DNA from: Pelomyxa schiedti
Taxonomy: Eukaryota > Evosea > Pelobiontida > Pelomyxidae
Assembly: GCA_020536535.1 (NCBI GenBank)
Contig: JAHLWZ010000920.1
Coordinates: 1,826-47,565, forward strand
Length of the DNA: 45,740 nucleotides
Direction: 5' to 3'
Under the pieces are notes generated by a model. The model was not told the origin of the DNA, searched no databases, and saw only the letters and a program-made list of their open reading frames with translations. The translations under genes were made by a program, and so were the position numbers. The first letter of the stretch is position 1; each line of letters opens with the position of its first letter. Below are positions 1-9,006 of the stretch, piece by piece.

Positions 1-78
1 CTTCATAATATAACATAACATATCACCAGTGCTACTAGTATCCACAAGAAGCAACACACCACACCAGCGCACAGGCCC

Positions 79-312
79 TTATATATCTGTGCTGTTGTTC
101 CTGGTGGCGTGGTTCCTCAGCGCCCAGTTGATGACCCTCGTGCTGCCCGCGATGCCCCCGCACTCGAGCGCGAAGTAGCGCGACGCCCAGGACCTCGACT
201 CGATGCCCCCAGTCGCTGGGCTCCTCGCGCCTCGCTGGGTCGGACAGGATCGCGCGGCAGGCGCGGGCACTTGCATTCTGGTGAGCGCGTCGCCGTACTG
301 GTGGAGCCGAGG
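79..312 (-). CDS. Probable 3' exon of an unidentified minus-strand gene
   Basis: A stop codon at 79-81 closes an open frame on the minus strand whose codons almost all end in G or C, as expected of real coding sequence in this window. The readable end contains FALECGGIAG, VINWALRNHA and ends NNSTDI. The frame carries on upstream of its first ATG (276) with similar codon bias, so that ATG is probably internal. Farther upstream another frame (FFSEFIWDS) looks coding and could be joined by a 35-nt GT-AG intron at 298-332. No family was recognised. It is divergent from the gene starting at 418. The intron model and 5' end are guesses; that something is coded here is moderately supported by base composition. 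Confidence 0.4.
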   Translation of the reverse strand, partial: PRLHQYGDALTRMQVPAPAARSCPTQRGARSPATGGIESRSWASRYFALECGGIAGSTRVINWALRNHATRNNSTDI

Positions 313-417
313 GGCCGATCGTAGCGGACGACGCTGTCCCAGATGAACTCGCTAAAGAACGTCCTAGAGTGACTTACAGGGTGTATTCCTTTCCGGGATC
401 AGATCCCGAAACTCCAA

Positions 418-2625
418 ATGCCACGAGGTGGTTCGAGACGTCACAGGGCTAGGCGTGGGCGACCCATCTCTACGAGTCCAGAGGAGGCAGTGCCAGCCAC
501 AGCAACAACAACAACAACGGCAGTGCCGACCCTGCGGCCCCCAGAGCCACCTGGCCCGGCCGTAACCCCGGAGTCGCCTCGACGCGACTCCACGTGGGAC
601 TCACCCCCCGAGCCGCTGCCACAACCAGGGGAGGCGAGGCCCCCCGCTGTGCTCGAGCGCGTGTGGCTCTCGGGCTCGCCGGGGCTCCAGGACGCCAGCG
701 GCTCGACACACGTCAACCTGTTCCGCGTCTCCCGGCTCTTCGGCTCCGCCGTGGCCCACGACGTCTCCCTGTTCGTAGACGCCGAGAACTGGCCCTGCCA
801 CCAGGCGCCCAATGGGGGGGGAAAGAGGCGCGGGGGCGGAGGGGGGTGCGGGGAGGCGCTGTGCGGGGAGTGCGAGGGCGGGCGCGGGCGAGGGGGAGGG
901 GGAGGCGGGAGCGGGGAGGCTGGGGTTGTGGCGGGGCTGCTGAGCCGCCCGGCGTTTTGCATGTGCAAGGCGAGGACTGGGACTTCCTTGATCGTGTTCC
1001 CGGTGTCTTGGGTTCCTTGGGAATCCTCGGGGAAGCCGCAGAATCCACTCATGGAATCCCCGGGAACGGGCTCTGTCATGGGGAATCCTGAACATGATGG
1101 ACTATTCCGCAGGGCCTTTTATGCTGTGTGGGCTGACGACCAGTTGCTGAAAACAGGGGTGTGGGCTGAAATTCCTCACCTCCTGGATTTGCGCAATCAA
1201 GTGCCAACTACACCACTGGTAGCCAGTCCTCCGTTTCTGGCTTTGTGTTGTGGAACCCACCAAAGGCTTGGAGCACACAGCCCTGTTCGCCCTCTTCCAA
1301 GTTATGTGTTGCAAAAGATTGCCGACTATGCCAGGGGCTGGTCGCATCCTGGGATGCTAGTTCTTTCTCCCCAGATAACCGCAGACCTTCTGTTCCAAGT
1401 TCGGCACTTCAGTATGCTGGACAAAAAAGTCTTGAAGCGCTTTTACTTGCCCGACGGTGTCCTTCCACTGTTGTGTGCTTTGTCTAGAAACCAACTTCTC
1501 TTCACTTACTGTGGATCTCCAAATATATGGTGTACACCGGGAGAAGCCGAGCTGGCGTCGGTGGTTGCCAACCTTACATCTGTTTTACCAATTTGTAGTG
1601 GGAATGTTGGCTGTGAATACTTGGATACCCTCTTAGGCAGTGAGAGATACACCTTTGTTTGCCTAATCTCAGCCCACACTTTGATTTGGGGTCCGGATTC
1701 CGACTCGGTGAGTGAAGAAGAGCATTTTAAGAAGTTGTACTTCTCTCAGAAAACAAATCAAGTGGTAGTTGCAACTAATAACACCTGCATGTTATTGCAA
1801 GAATCTGAAGGGATTTTTGGCGGAAATACACCTGGAGAAAGAGTTTTATGCATCAATTTGAACAATGGCTTCACTCAATGGTGCATTTACATGGAAGGGG
1901 ATGACCACGTCAGTTCTTTTTCTTGCACTTGTATACCAGGGAAAGGACCAGTTCTAGTAACGCACACGAACCGGTCCTCCACAGTGTGGTGCATTGACAA
2001 CCCACAAGCCATCACCAAGCTCATCACGTTTACCCACGCAAAGTTCGATCCCCAAGTCCCATCAATATCCTTCGGCTTGTGCTCCATCCTGATGGCTTCC
2101 GAATACCACATGCAGTTCATTGGCATAGACAACGCGCACACGATCACTACCCTTCCAAGTCCGCCTCCCTCTACCGTGATTCCGTCCGATTCCGCGGAAT
2201 CGGAGGCTGTAGTCCACTGCTGGCCACAGACCAATTCCGCGCAAGGGCTTATTCACTGGACCGCAGACACCGGCTCTTCTTTCTGCAACTATTGCAAAGG
2301 AGTGGCCCTGGGCAAGTGCGAGAGCGGGAGCCTGCTGGCTCTCATGTCCGCTGCCACTTCGTGCTGGACGAAACCCGGAACCTTCCCCGAGGAGCTGGGC
2401 CTTGTTGAAGTCTACCACGTAGCTCCAGGCAACAACCCCACTTTGCTGCACCGCATCAATGTGGACTGGCAGGGCTGGGAATGCCGGGATAGCAGGGACG
2501 AGTACGATAGAAGCAGAAACAGAACCTCGGCTCTGCCGGTGGTAAAAATGATGCTGTGGTGTGAGGGTGGGGGTAAACGGTTCAATCAATTTCATCCTGA
2601 AAGGAAGAGCACCTCCCCTCCATAA
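418..2625 (+). CDS. Unidentified 735-residue protein with Gly-rich insert and F-box-like motif
   Basis: A single uninterrupted frame of 735 codons. The N-terminus is Pro/Thr-rich low complexity (residues ~1-100), followed by a Gly/Arg-rich insert (residues ~135-165). A short segment near residue 295, LPSYVLQKIADYARGW, resembles the start of an F-box, preceded by FLALCCGTHQ. The remainder contains recurring hydrophobic strand-like blocks and could be a degenerate beta-propeller, but no WD or Kelch signature is clear. There is no signal peptide or membrane segment. GC content is very high in the first 600 bases and falls along the gene. The gene ends 78 bp from the convergent kinase gene. I do not recognise the family; E3-adaptor function would be speculation. 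Confidence 0.7.
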   Translation: MPRGGSRRHRARRGRPISTSPEEAVPATATTTTTAVPTLRPPEPPGPAVTPESPRRDSTWDSPPEPLPQPGEARPPAVLERVWLSGSPGLQDASGSTHVNLFRVSRLFGSAVAHDVSLFVDAENWPCHQAPNGGGKRRGGGGGCGEALCGECEGGRGRGGGGGGSGEAGVVAGLLSRPAFCMCKARTGTSLIVFPVSWVPWESSGKPQNPLMESPGTGSVMGNPEHDGLFRRAFYAVWADDQLLKTGVWAEIPHLLDLRNQVPTTPLVASPPFLALCCGTHQRLGAHSPVRPLPSYVLQKIADYARGWSHPGMLVLSPQITADLLFQVRHFSMLDKKVLKRFYLPDGVLPLLCALSRNQLLFTYCGSPNIWCTPGEAELASVVANLTSVLPICSGNVGCEYLDTLLGSERYTFVCLISAHTLIWGPDSDSVSEEEHFKKLYFSQKTNQVVVATNNTCMLLQESEGIFGGNTPGERVLCINLNNGFTQWCIYMEGDDHVSSFSCTCIPGKGPVLVTHTNRSSTVWCIDNPQAITKLITFTHAKFDPQVPSISFGLCSILMASEYHMQFIGIDNAHTITTLPSPPPSTVIPSDSAESEAVVHCWPQTNSAQGLIHWTADTGSSFCNYCKGVALGKCESGSLLALMSAATSCWTKPGTFPEELGLVEVYHVAPGNNPTLLHRINVDWQGWECRDSRDEYDRSRNRTSALPVVKMMLWCEGGGKRFNQFHPERKSTSPP
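820..925 (+). repeat. G-rich low-complexity tract inside the gene at 418
   Basis: A run dominated by G with occasional C and A, encoding Gly/Arg repeats. It is strand-asymmetric and could form G-quadruplex structure in DNA or mRNA; that property is inferred from the several G-runs of 4-7. Confidence 0.7.
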
Positions 2626-2702
2626 TGGAAGAAGAAAAGAAGGCGTGTTGGTTTCCTAAAACTATTGTTGGCTTGTTTCTTTTGTTTATGTGTTCGTTTT
2701 GT

Positions 2703-5647
2703 TTAGCTGTCGGGTGGGGGTTGCCAAACACAAATGGCACCCTGTTTTGTCGTTGTCCAAATGGCAGCCATGGATTTGAAAATCGGCACTGCAACGCTAG
2801 TCTTGGCTGGTCCCATACTACAACCTTCCACATTCAGAGTCCGCATTAGGGCGTTCTTGAACGGATCCCAGATATTGACGTTGTTGGCAGCGTCGCAACT
2901 AATTACTATGTTATTGGCGGCCGTAAGTTGTTCGACTTCAGCGGAATGTTGTAGAGTAGCAATCTCCTATCAGTTGGTGAGCTATTTTCTATGCGTGTTT
3001 TGCTATTACCGCTCCTGTATTGGAAGTAACACTGACAACATTTCCACAAGAAATCCATAGTCTGTCACCAACAGTGATGATTGCACATCTTCTGGGACCT
3101 GGAGTTGAGCTGATAGGTTGTCCTGTCTCACTGTTGAGCTGAAGAAGGCCAGTTGAACATCCCACAAACATTACGTTGTTGAATAATGCTAGAGAGTACA
3201 CCTCACACTCCAGTAAAAGCTTGTGGGTAACAGTACCACGCTACACAGGAGTAAGGCATTGAAAAAAGAAACATTTCTCACCTTGTTCAATATGCATATC
3301 TGTGTTGCAGAAGAACTTCCGGAGCGAGCACAGCTCCATATACGGTTATGTGACCCTTCTGCTAAGTATAAAAGGTAGATGATGGGGTATTTTGGGTCAT
3401 GTGGAGCCACTTTCTTATAGCGGAAAGCCTACGGATGTAAACAACACAAACGAGTATGTTGACATATTACCTCAACTTCAAGAATGTAAATTGTTGCCTC
3501 TTCTGAGCCGATCCACATTGTATTCTTTACAGGGAGTAGGGCATTTACGTTGGTATGGTGTAGGGGCATTTGACTGGGCGATCTGAAATCGTCCGCTTTG
3601 TATATAAACAGAAGTCCATTGGAAGATCCGATCTAATTGGGTAAGGAGCGTTCAAGGATGAAATAGTATACCCAGACACATTCTCCACTGGCAATAATGG
3701 AATGGGAAGGTGTTGGCGGATCTGTAGCCACAATCTCAGGCAAAAGTGCATGCACAAATTTTCGCTTTTGACTGTTTAGAAGAAAAAAGGTTAATACGCA
3801 ATCGGAAACCTTCAGGGCTGTTTGCGGAGATTGCAAGTGATGTTTTAGTAGCATTGCCAGAGTTGTTTGTTCCTCAGGCTGAGGAGTACCCTAATAAGTC
3901 TTTGTTATGATTGTTGTTCCCAAAAAAAAAAAAAAAAAATACCTTTCCCCCAACGAGACTTAATGGTGTTGATGGAGTTTCACGAGGGGAAGCAGCTTCA
4001 TCTGCGATTTCATTAGAACCAGGTCACGTTCCTCAAACAAAAAAAGACCTGCTCTCTTCGCGTGTTTATCATGCCTGTGACCATGTCTCCCAGATTTGTG
4101 TGAGTGATCATGCCTCCCGCCACTGCTTCCACCAGTACTCCCCCCAGTGCTACCTCCAGTGCTGCCCCCAGCACCTATACTACCACTACTTCCTGTGCTG
4201 CCTGTGCTACCTCCTTCTTCAGCTGATGCGAGTGGTTTTGGCGCCCTGGAGGGATCACTGGAGAGACACGTTAGAGCACCAGGTGGTGGCTACAACAAGC
4301 AACGTTGGAAAAAAAAAAAGAGTAATTGGAGGAACTACACACTCTAGTCGTTATCCAGGGATGGTTAAGTAAGTCCTCAGCCGAAGGTCTATCCTCTGGG
4401 CGTTTACGGAAACAACAACCCAAGAAGTCTTGCAAGAGCTAAAGAGTAAATAATTATTAGGATGTATTTAATTATCTCTGGGAATGAGTACCGCGGAGGC
4501 AGACGCTGGAACAAGCATTGGGCTTTGCACTATCTTGAACATTGCGGTCATGGAATTAAGCCTTTGTAGCGGCGCTTAGTGCCACACAAAAGAAGATCAA
4601 AAGCTTTGATCAGAAACATACTGGAAATATGGAGGTTCCCCTGTAAGAAGCTCCACAACAGTGCACCCCAAACTCCTGAAAACTCGTTAGACTCAACGTG
4701 GGGGAGAAGACAACAAACCAAATGTCGGACATAGTATTGTGACCCTCTTCTGCAATAACTTCTGGGGCCACTGTTTCGAAGGTTAGACACCAATCAGAGA
4801 AAAGCGTGGGTGGAAAAGGGGAAACAACTCCAAAATGGGGATCCTACTACAGTGTAATGTTTTCCGACCTCTTGTGTTGCAACTCCAAAATCGGAAAGTA
4901 ATATCCGTCCTTCATCACTGAGAAGAAGCTACTGCATATGGTAAACCAGGGTAATGATTTGTTTGGTGTTGCTTGCATTTGCAGCCTTGATGTCCCTGTG
5001 TATAATACTCCTTTTGTGCAGATACATCAGAGCTCGAAGGACTTGTTCAATGTACGCAGCTATTTGGCACTCGTTCAAGTGTTCTGACTGCACAATATTT
5101 AATAGAGACCCGTTCTGAGCAAACCTATGGAAAAAGTTATGATTGAATTTGAGAGTTCAAGACAAACTCTAAAATCAAATAAAGGTAATCTTCTGAGGGA
5201 TAACTTCCGAAAATTTTTACAATATTTTCATGTTCAAGTTTTTGGAGAAGTTGGATTTCATTCTTGACAGGATTAGAAAAAGAACTATTCGCCACCAATT
5301 TACCCGAATGGATTCCAAGGAATGACGAGGTACACCTTTCGTGTCTAATCTCTTCACAGCGTAAAAAAGTCCAGTTTCCATAGACTTTGCCTTGAATACG
5401 GTGGCAAATGCACCTTTCCCGATTTTATCAGTGATAGTCTGCACCACGATGTTATTCCAAAAGGAACAGAAATATAAAAACATACTAATGTCCCCACAGA
5501 AGTAGGGAACGTAAGAGTTGGAATCGCCATCGGATTTGGATGCCTCAGGCTCGCCTTCGACGGCGGAGGCGACGGCGACACTGTGTTGGTCACTTTGGGT
5601 GTGGCAGTACGAACAGTGCCCGTAGTAGTTACCGCAGAGTCCGTCAT
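2703..5647 (-). CDS. Cdc15/MAP3K-like Ser/Thr kinase with C-terminal beta-propeller
   Basis: Spliced minus-strand exons give a Ser/Thr-Pro-rich N-terminus, then a full kinase domain: glycine loop GKGAFATVF, lysine in YAVKRL, catalytic HRDIKAAN, DFG in LLSDFGVATQ, and GSPFWMAPEVI before the APE helix. This STE-type pattern is closest to the septation kinases Cdc15/SepH and MAP3K-epsilon. A Gly/Ser/Thr repeat linker and a His/Lys-rich stretch follow. The C-terminal half is a beta-propeller with blades such as IGSSNGLLFIYK, MWIGSEEATIYIL and NNVNIWDPF, ending CVWQPPPDS. At least ten short introns are seen, for example 5263-5303. ATG 5683 is an alternative in-frame start. Predicted cytosolic. A few exon joins, notably after LILEF and after PYFQY, are unresolved. 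Kinase identity is secure; the septation role is inference. Confidence 0.8.
4135..4225 (-). repeat. Degenerate Gly-Ser-Thr coding repeat
   Basis: An imprecise 9-12 nt unit reading as GGST/GSS repeats in the linker between the kinase and propeller of the 2703-5647 gene. It is probably a flexible hinge. Confidence 0.6.
4929..4976 (-). other. GC-AG intron inside the kinase catalytic loop
   Basis: Conservation of HRDIKAAN followed by LLLSDEGR fixes both exon edges. The 48-nt piece between them starts GCAAGC and ends CAGTAG. There is no GT dinucleotide near the required donor position, so a GC-AG intron is the only clean solution. Confidence 0.7.
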
Positions 5648-5724
5648 GCCAACGTAGCCACGACCGAACGAGATCTCAAACAAACCTGTTATTTTTTGTT
5701 TTTTTTAATTTTTTTTCTTCTCTC

Positions 5725-7407
5725 ATGATTGTGTTTTTTTGCTTTGAAAAGCCTTGCTCTTCGAAACAAACGAGATACAACACAGCCGGGGTTTCACTCT
5801 CCAAAAAAGAAATCACGTGTGTTGAGTGGTTACACAGTTTGTCAGTTACACCGAGATCATTTCCGCAACAAAATACACGCAACAAGACTGGCGTCGCGGT
5901 CTGCCCCTCCTCCGGTTTTTATCCTGCGTGGTCACGACTCGCCTGTCACAGACGGTGCGTAACGTAGATTGAAGATCCACCTTTGTTTGCTTCGTTTTTG
6001 CTTACTAACATCAAGTCAAGTACTCTGCTGATGGCACTTTACTGTATTCGGCGTATGTTACGCTCTTGTCTGACTCTACGTGTGTTGTGTTTGTGCGTGT
6101 GTTTGGTTTTATTACCATATACATGCAGACAATCACAAATACACGTAAAAAAGCGTACCTAGCATGAGACTATTAACTCAACAAAAACCATAGAAGCAAA
6201 AGTGGCGAATTGAAGGGCTGGAGGACTGATACCATGAGGCAGTGTTTCTCTGTTGAAAACCTCCATAATCGAACAGTAATGAAGGGTGCTTGTGGTGGCA
6301 TTTCCTCGTTGTGCCCCTTGGATAATTCTCAATGTGTGATTTCTTGGATCACCAACCTCTTTCGCGTCAATTGACCTGTTTCATTAGTGTTGACCTACGG
6401 ACGAGATGGGATAATAAACAAATGGGATATTGGACAGGGATCCCCAGTAACAACAACGTCCTATCCTGGACTTTCTCGTGGTTTTTGTGGCATTTCCGTA
6501 TTGAAGGTTCACCTTTATGCTTACATAACCCAACGCACTTTCCTCAAACAAATTAGCAGGTCTCGATGTGTGCATGTACTGTCACTACTAAGGACAGTAC
6601 ATACTCATCTGAGAACTGCTATGTTTCAATTTGCTATTGACCAACTCCTTTGAACAGTCAGCAAATGGGGAATGCATTGCCGCAGTAGATGACAGCGAGG
6701 ACCATATATTGATTCTAAATAGCAATCTAGAAGTCATTCACAGTATCTCGAGAAACAAATCTGGTTTGTGTCCTACTTCAATACCTCTGCACTTTTACAC
6801 TTAAAACCCCATAGCCGGGATGCCAATGGCACTGAAGATATTTGGGACTAATGAATACCCCCAGTCTCCTCTTGTAGCTTGCCTCTCAGAAGACGGTAGC
6901 CTTTCTATTTGGAATACTGCAAGTCAACTGCTGCTCTGCTCGAAGTTGCACACTGGAGGGAATGCAGGAACGTGCTTTGACTTGAGTTCACAGGATTCGA
7001 CTCTGGGCGTTTCTGGTTCGAGTGGGGATAATCTAACGCTCTTCAGCATCAACTTTCAGTTGGTTTGTAGCTCTCCAACTTGAATATGGTACCTAAAATA
7101 CCTTCAGGGGAAAATTGTCAAGACCGCACCTCTACCTATTGGTTCTGGTGTCTCTAAGGTTGCAGTCCGGAAAGATGGGAAATTATTTGTGGCTGCTTGC
7201 TGGGATCACAGGTACAACTATGCGGAAGACTTTGGATAGTATTGATGATTTTTAAGGGTACGAGTGTTTGCTCTCAGCGGAAAGCCCTTGGCGCTGTTAC
7301 GGTTTCATGAGGAGAATGTGAGCTGCTTGGACTTCAACCCCACCATCCAGAACACTTTTGCTTCTGGCAGTGCAGACAAAAGAATAGCGATATGGTCCAT
7401 ATTTTGA
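5725..7407 (+). CDS. GNB1L/Asa1-like WD40 protein
   Basis: Exons assemble into a small WD40 propeller. The first recognisable exon (~5898-5956) reads PPPVFILRGHDSPVTD, the hallmark N-terminus of GNB1L/ASTRA-associated Asa1. Later exons give LLTYGRDGIINKWDI, ACLSEDGSLSIWNT, KVAVRKDGKLFVAA and finally SGSADKRIAIWSIF followed by TGA. The C-terminus closes the propeller exactly as in that family. In animals and yeast this family assists TTT-dependent maturation of PIKK kinases such as TOR and ATM; that role is carried over by homology. No in-frame ATG lies directly upstream of the first exon, so a start exon near 5725 plus a small intron is assumed. It is divergent from the kinase gene and ends 51 bp from the convergent RING gene. 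Confidence 0.7.
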
Positions 7408-7458
7408 TGATCAAAAAGATAACTTGTACATATTAACAACTCTTGGTTTACATTTACT

Positions 7459-8789
7459 CTAGTACTGTGGGTGGTTGGGGCAGGTTTGGTGCTTGGAGTG
7501 TGTGAACCACTCAAGAATGCACTTCTTGTGGAAGACACACAAGCACTCCATTGTTATCAATGTTTGTGAGGCTTCAAATGGCAGCAAGCAAATGGAGCAC
7601 TCTTCATCTTTCCCAGCATGAAAGCTACCAGGGGTTTCTGGTGGTTCAAGCAAAGTCAGAGGTTGGTTTTGCAGTGGTTGTTTTTTTTGAGTACCATTGT
7701 AACTGACTACTTGGTATTCTTTCTCTGGTTCCGCAGGTTTGTTGTGTTGTGCAGTTGACTCTGTTACTGTGGTCTGGTCACATCCCAATTGAGCGTAGAT
7801 AAGGTCAGAATGATCACGAATCAAATGGATTGCCAGATTGACTATTTTTTGTGAAGGTTCCGGTACCTTGACTCCCGTGGTTCTGGACTGCGTGGTATTA
7901 GGAAAGTTCAAACTATACGAGGTGGAGAAACCAGTAAAGCACATATTGGGCATGGCATCATTTGCGGTAGTCGGGAATGTGCTTCAAGAGCATGCATTAT
8001 CCAATCTGAGGCCTGTTTTAAAGTTTAGAGGGCTTACTGCAAGGGCAATACAAACCTCCATTGGTTGTCCGCAGGAAGGATAAGGACAAAAAATCTCGAA
8101 AGGGGAACTCCTACCTATACTTGAGTTTCTTTCTCAAAAGATGTTGGTACCTTTCCACTACTTCCGCATCAGCCTCTACACCCATGGTTCAATGAGTATT
8201 CTTATCTCCATAAAAAAAAATGCAGGTGGTGGAAAGTACCAAATTCAGACAGTAAGTCCTCGGTGCTCTTTTCCAGAGGCCGTCTCCTCGTAGTTGCCTG
8301 TTGTCCTCTCGAGTCCAACAGCTTCTTCGCGCCACCAGTGCCTCTTCCTCTCGAACTTGCGAATCCCCCAGCTTTGGCAACTCCTGATCCCGGGACACCT
8401 GCACTTCCATGCACTCTCGGTTTCTCGGCAGATGCCCGAGGGGGTCCCAGAACAACGGCATCACCAAAGCCGTCGTCGTCGTCACGACGATGAACTGCAA
8501 CACAAGAGCTCCCAGGTGGGCTAGTGGCAGCCTCAGTGGCGGCACTCTTGGTCTTTGGTTTCTTTGCTGTTTCTGCTACTGCTACTGATACTGATACTGA
8601 TACTGCTGCCGGGGCTACAGCTGCCGTCGACGAAGACGAGGAACAGGAGGAGGTCGTCGTCTGGGCGGGTGACGGCGTCGAAGTTGTTGCTGGGGGATTC
8701 TTGAGGCACTCGTCAAGATGGGCATTGAGGTCTCGGAGGGGCATCCATCGTTGGCATACAGGGCACACTTGCACCAGCGACGTGAGCAT
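7459..8789 (-). CDS. UBZ-plus-RING E3 ubiquitin ligase, ZNRF1/2-like
   Basis: The start ATG at 8787-8789 leads into VCPVCQRWMPLRDLNAHLD, a CCHC zinc finger of UBZ4 (Rad18-like) type. A long Ser/Ala/Val/Thr-rich linker follows, with an imperfect repeat coding SVSVSVAVA. Small exons then add EADAEVVERYQHLL and two further Cys pairs (PSCGQPME, MPCPICALL). The C-terminus is a RING: ECSICLLPF, then CLCVFHKKCILEWF and TCPNHP. The 'CLC..H' and closing 'CP.HP' ligands match ZNRF1/2 rather than the usual CPxC. It probably binds ubiquitin through the N-terminal finger and acts as a cytosolic or membrane-peripheral E3. No myristoylation glycine like that of ZNRF is seen. At least three introns; edges around 7980-8220 are approximate. 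Confidence 0.75.
8574..8612 (+). repeat. Imperfect 6-nt tandem repeat (ACTGAT-like)
   Basis: Several consecutive ACTGAT/ACTGCT units within the linker of the minus-strand UBZ-RING gene, coding alternating Ser-Val and Ala-Val on that strand. Confidence 0.6.
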
Positions 8790-9006
8790 TCGTTAACTAA
8801 CTCGGCGCCTCTCGCTGTATGGTTTTTTTTGTTTTGGTGGTCGGTTTTCCTTGTTGTTTTCTTCTTTTGTGGCGTCTAGTGCGTGTGGTCGGCGAAGAAA
8901 AAAAATGCAAAGTGAGATATGAGGTTTATAAATGGACAGTTCTTTTTTGGTGGATGTTTGGAAGACGAAGTGGGAAGATGCTTCTAGGGGCGCGGAGAAA
9001 GAAAGG

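Noticed and set aside
427-445. GGTTCGA-like box as a possible tRNA gene
   Set aside because: No cloverleaf or A-box partner at the right distance; it lies within coding sequence.
441-1079. Long antisense open frame (about 212 codons) opposite the first gene
   Set aside because: It is Pro/Arg/Ser-rich because it mirrors the GC-rich sense codons. The sense strand has the better and longer frame.
2625-2849. Small plus-strand ORF with a hydrophobic segment and a Cys-rich end
   Set aside because: It starts at the stop of the previous gene and overlaps the propeller C-terminus of the minus-strand kinase, which explains the sequence better.
3917-3941. A run near 3920 as a poly(A) tail of a retrocopy
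   Set aside because: On the minus strand it is the T-rich stretch just after a GT donor in the kinase linker, typical of introns here.
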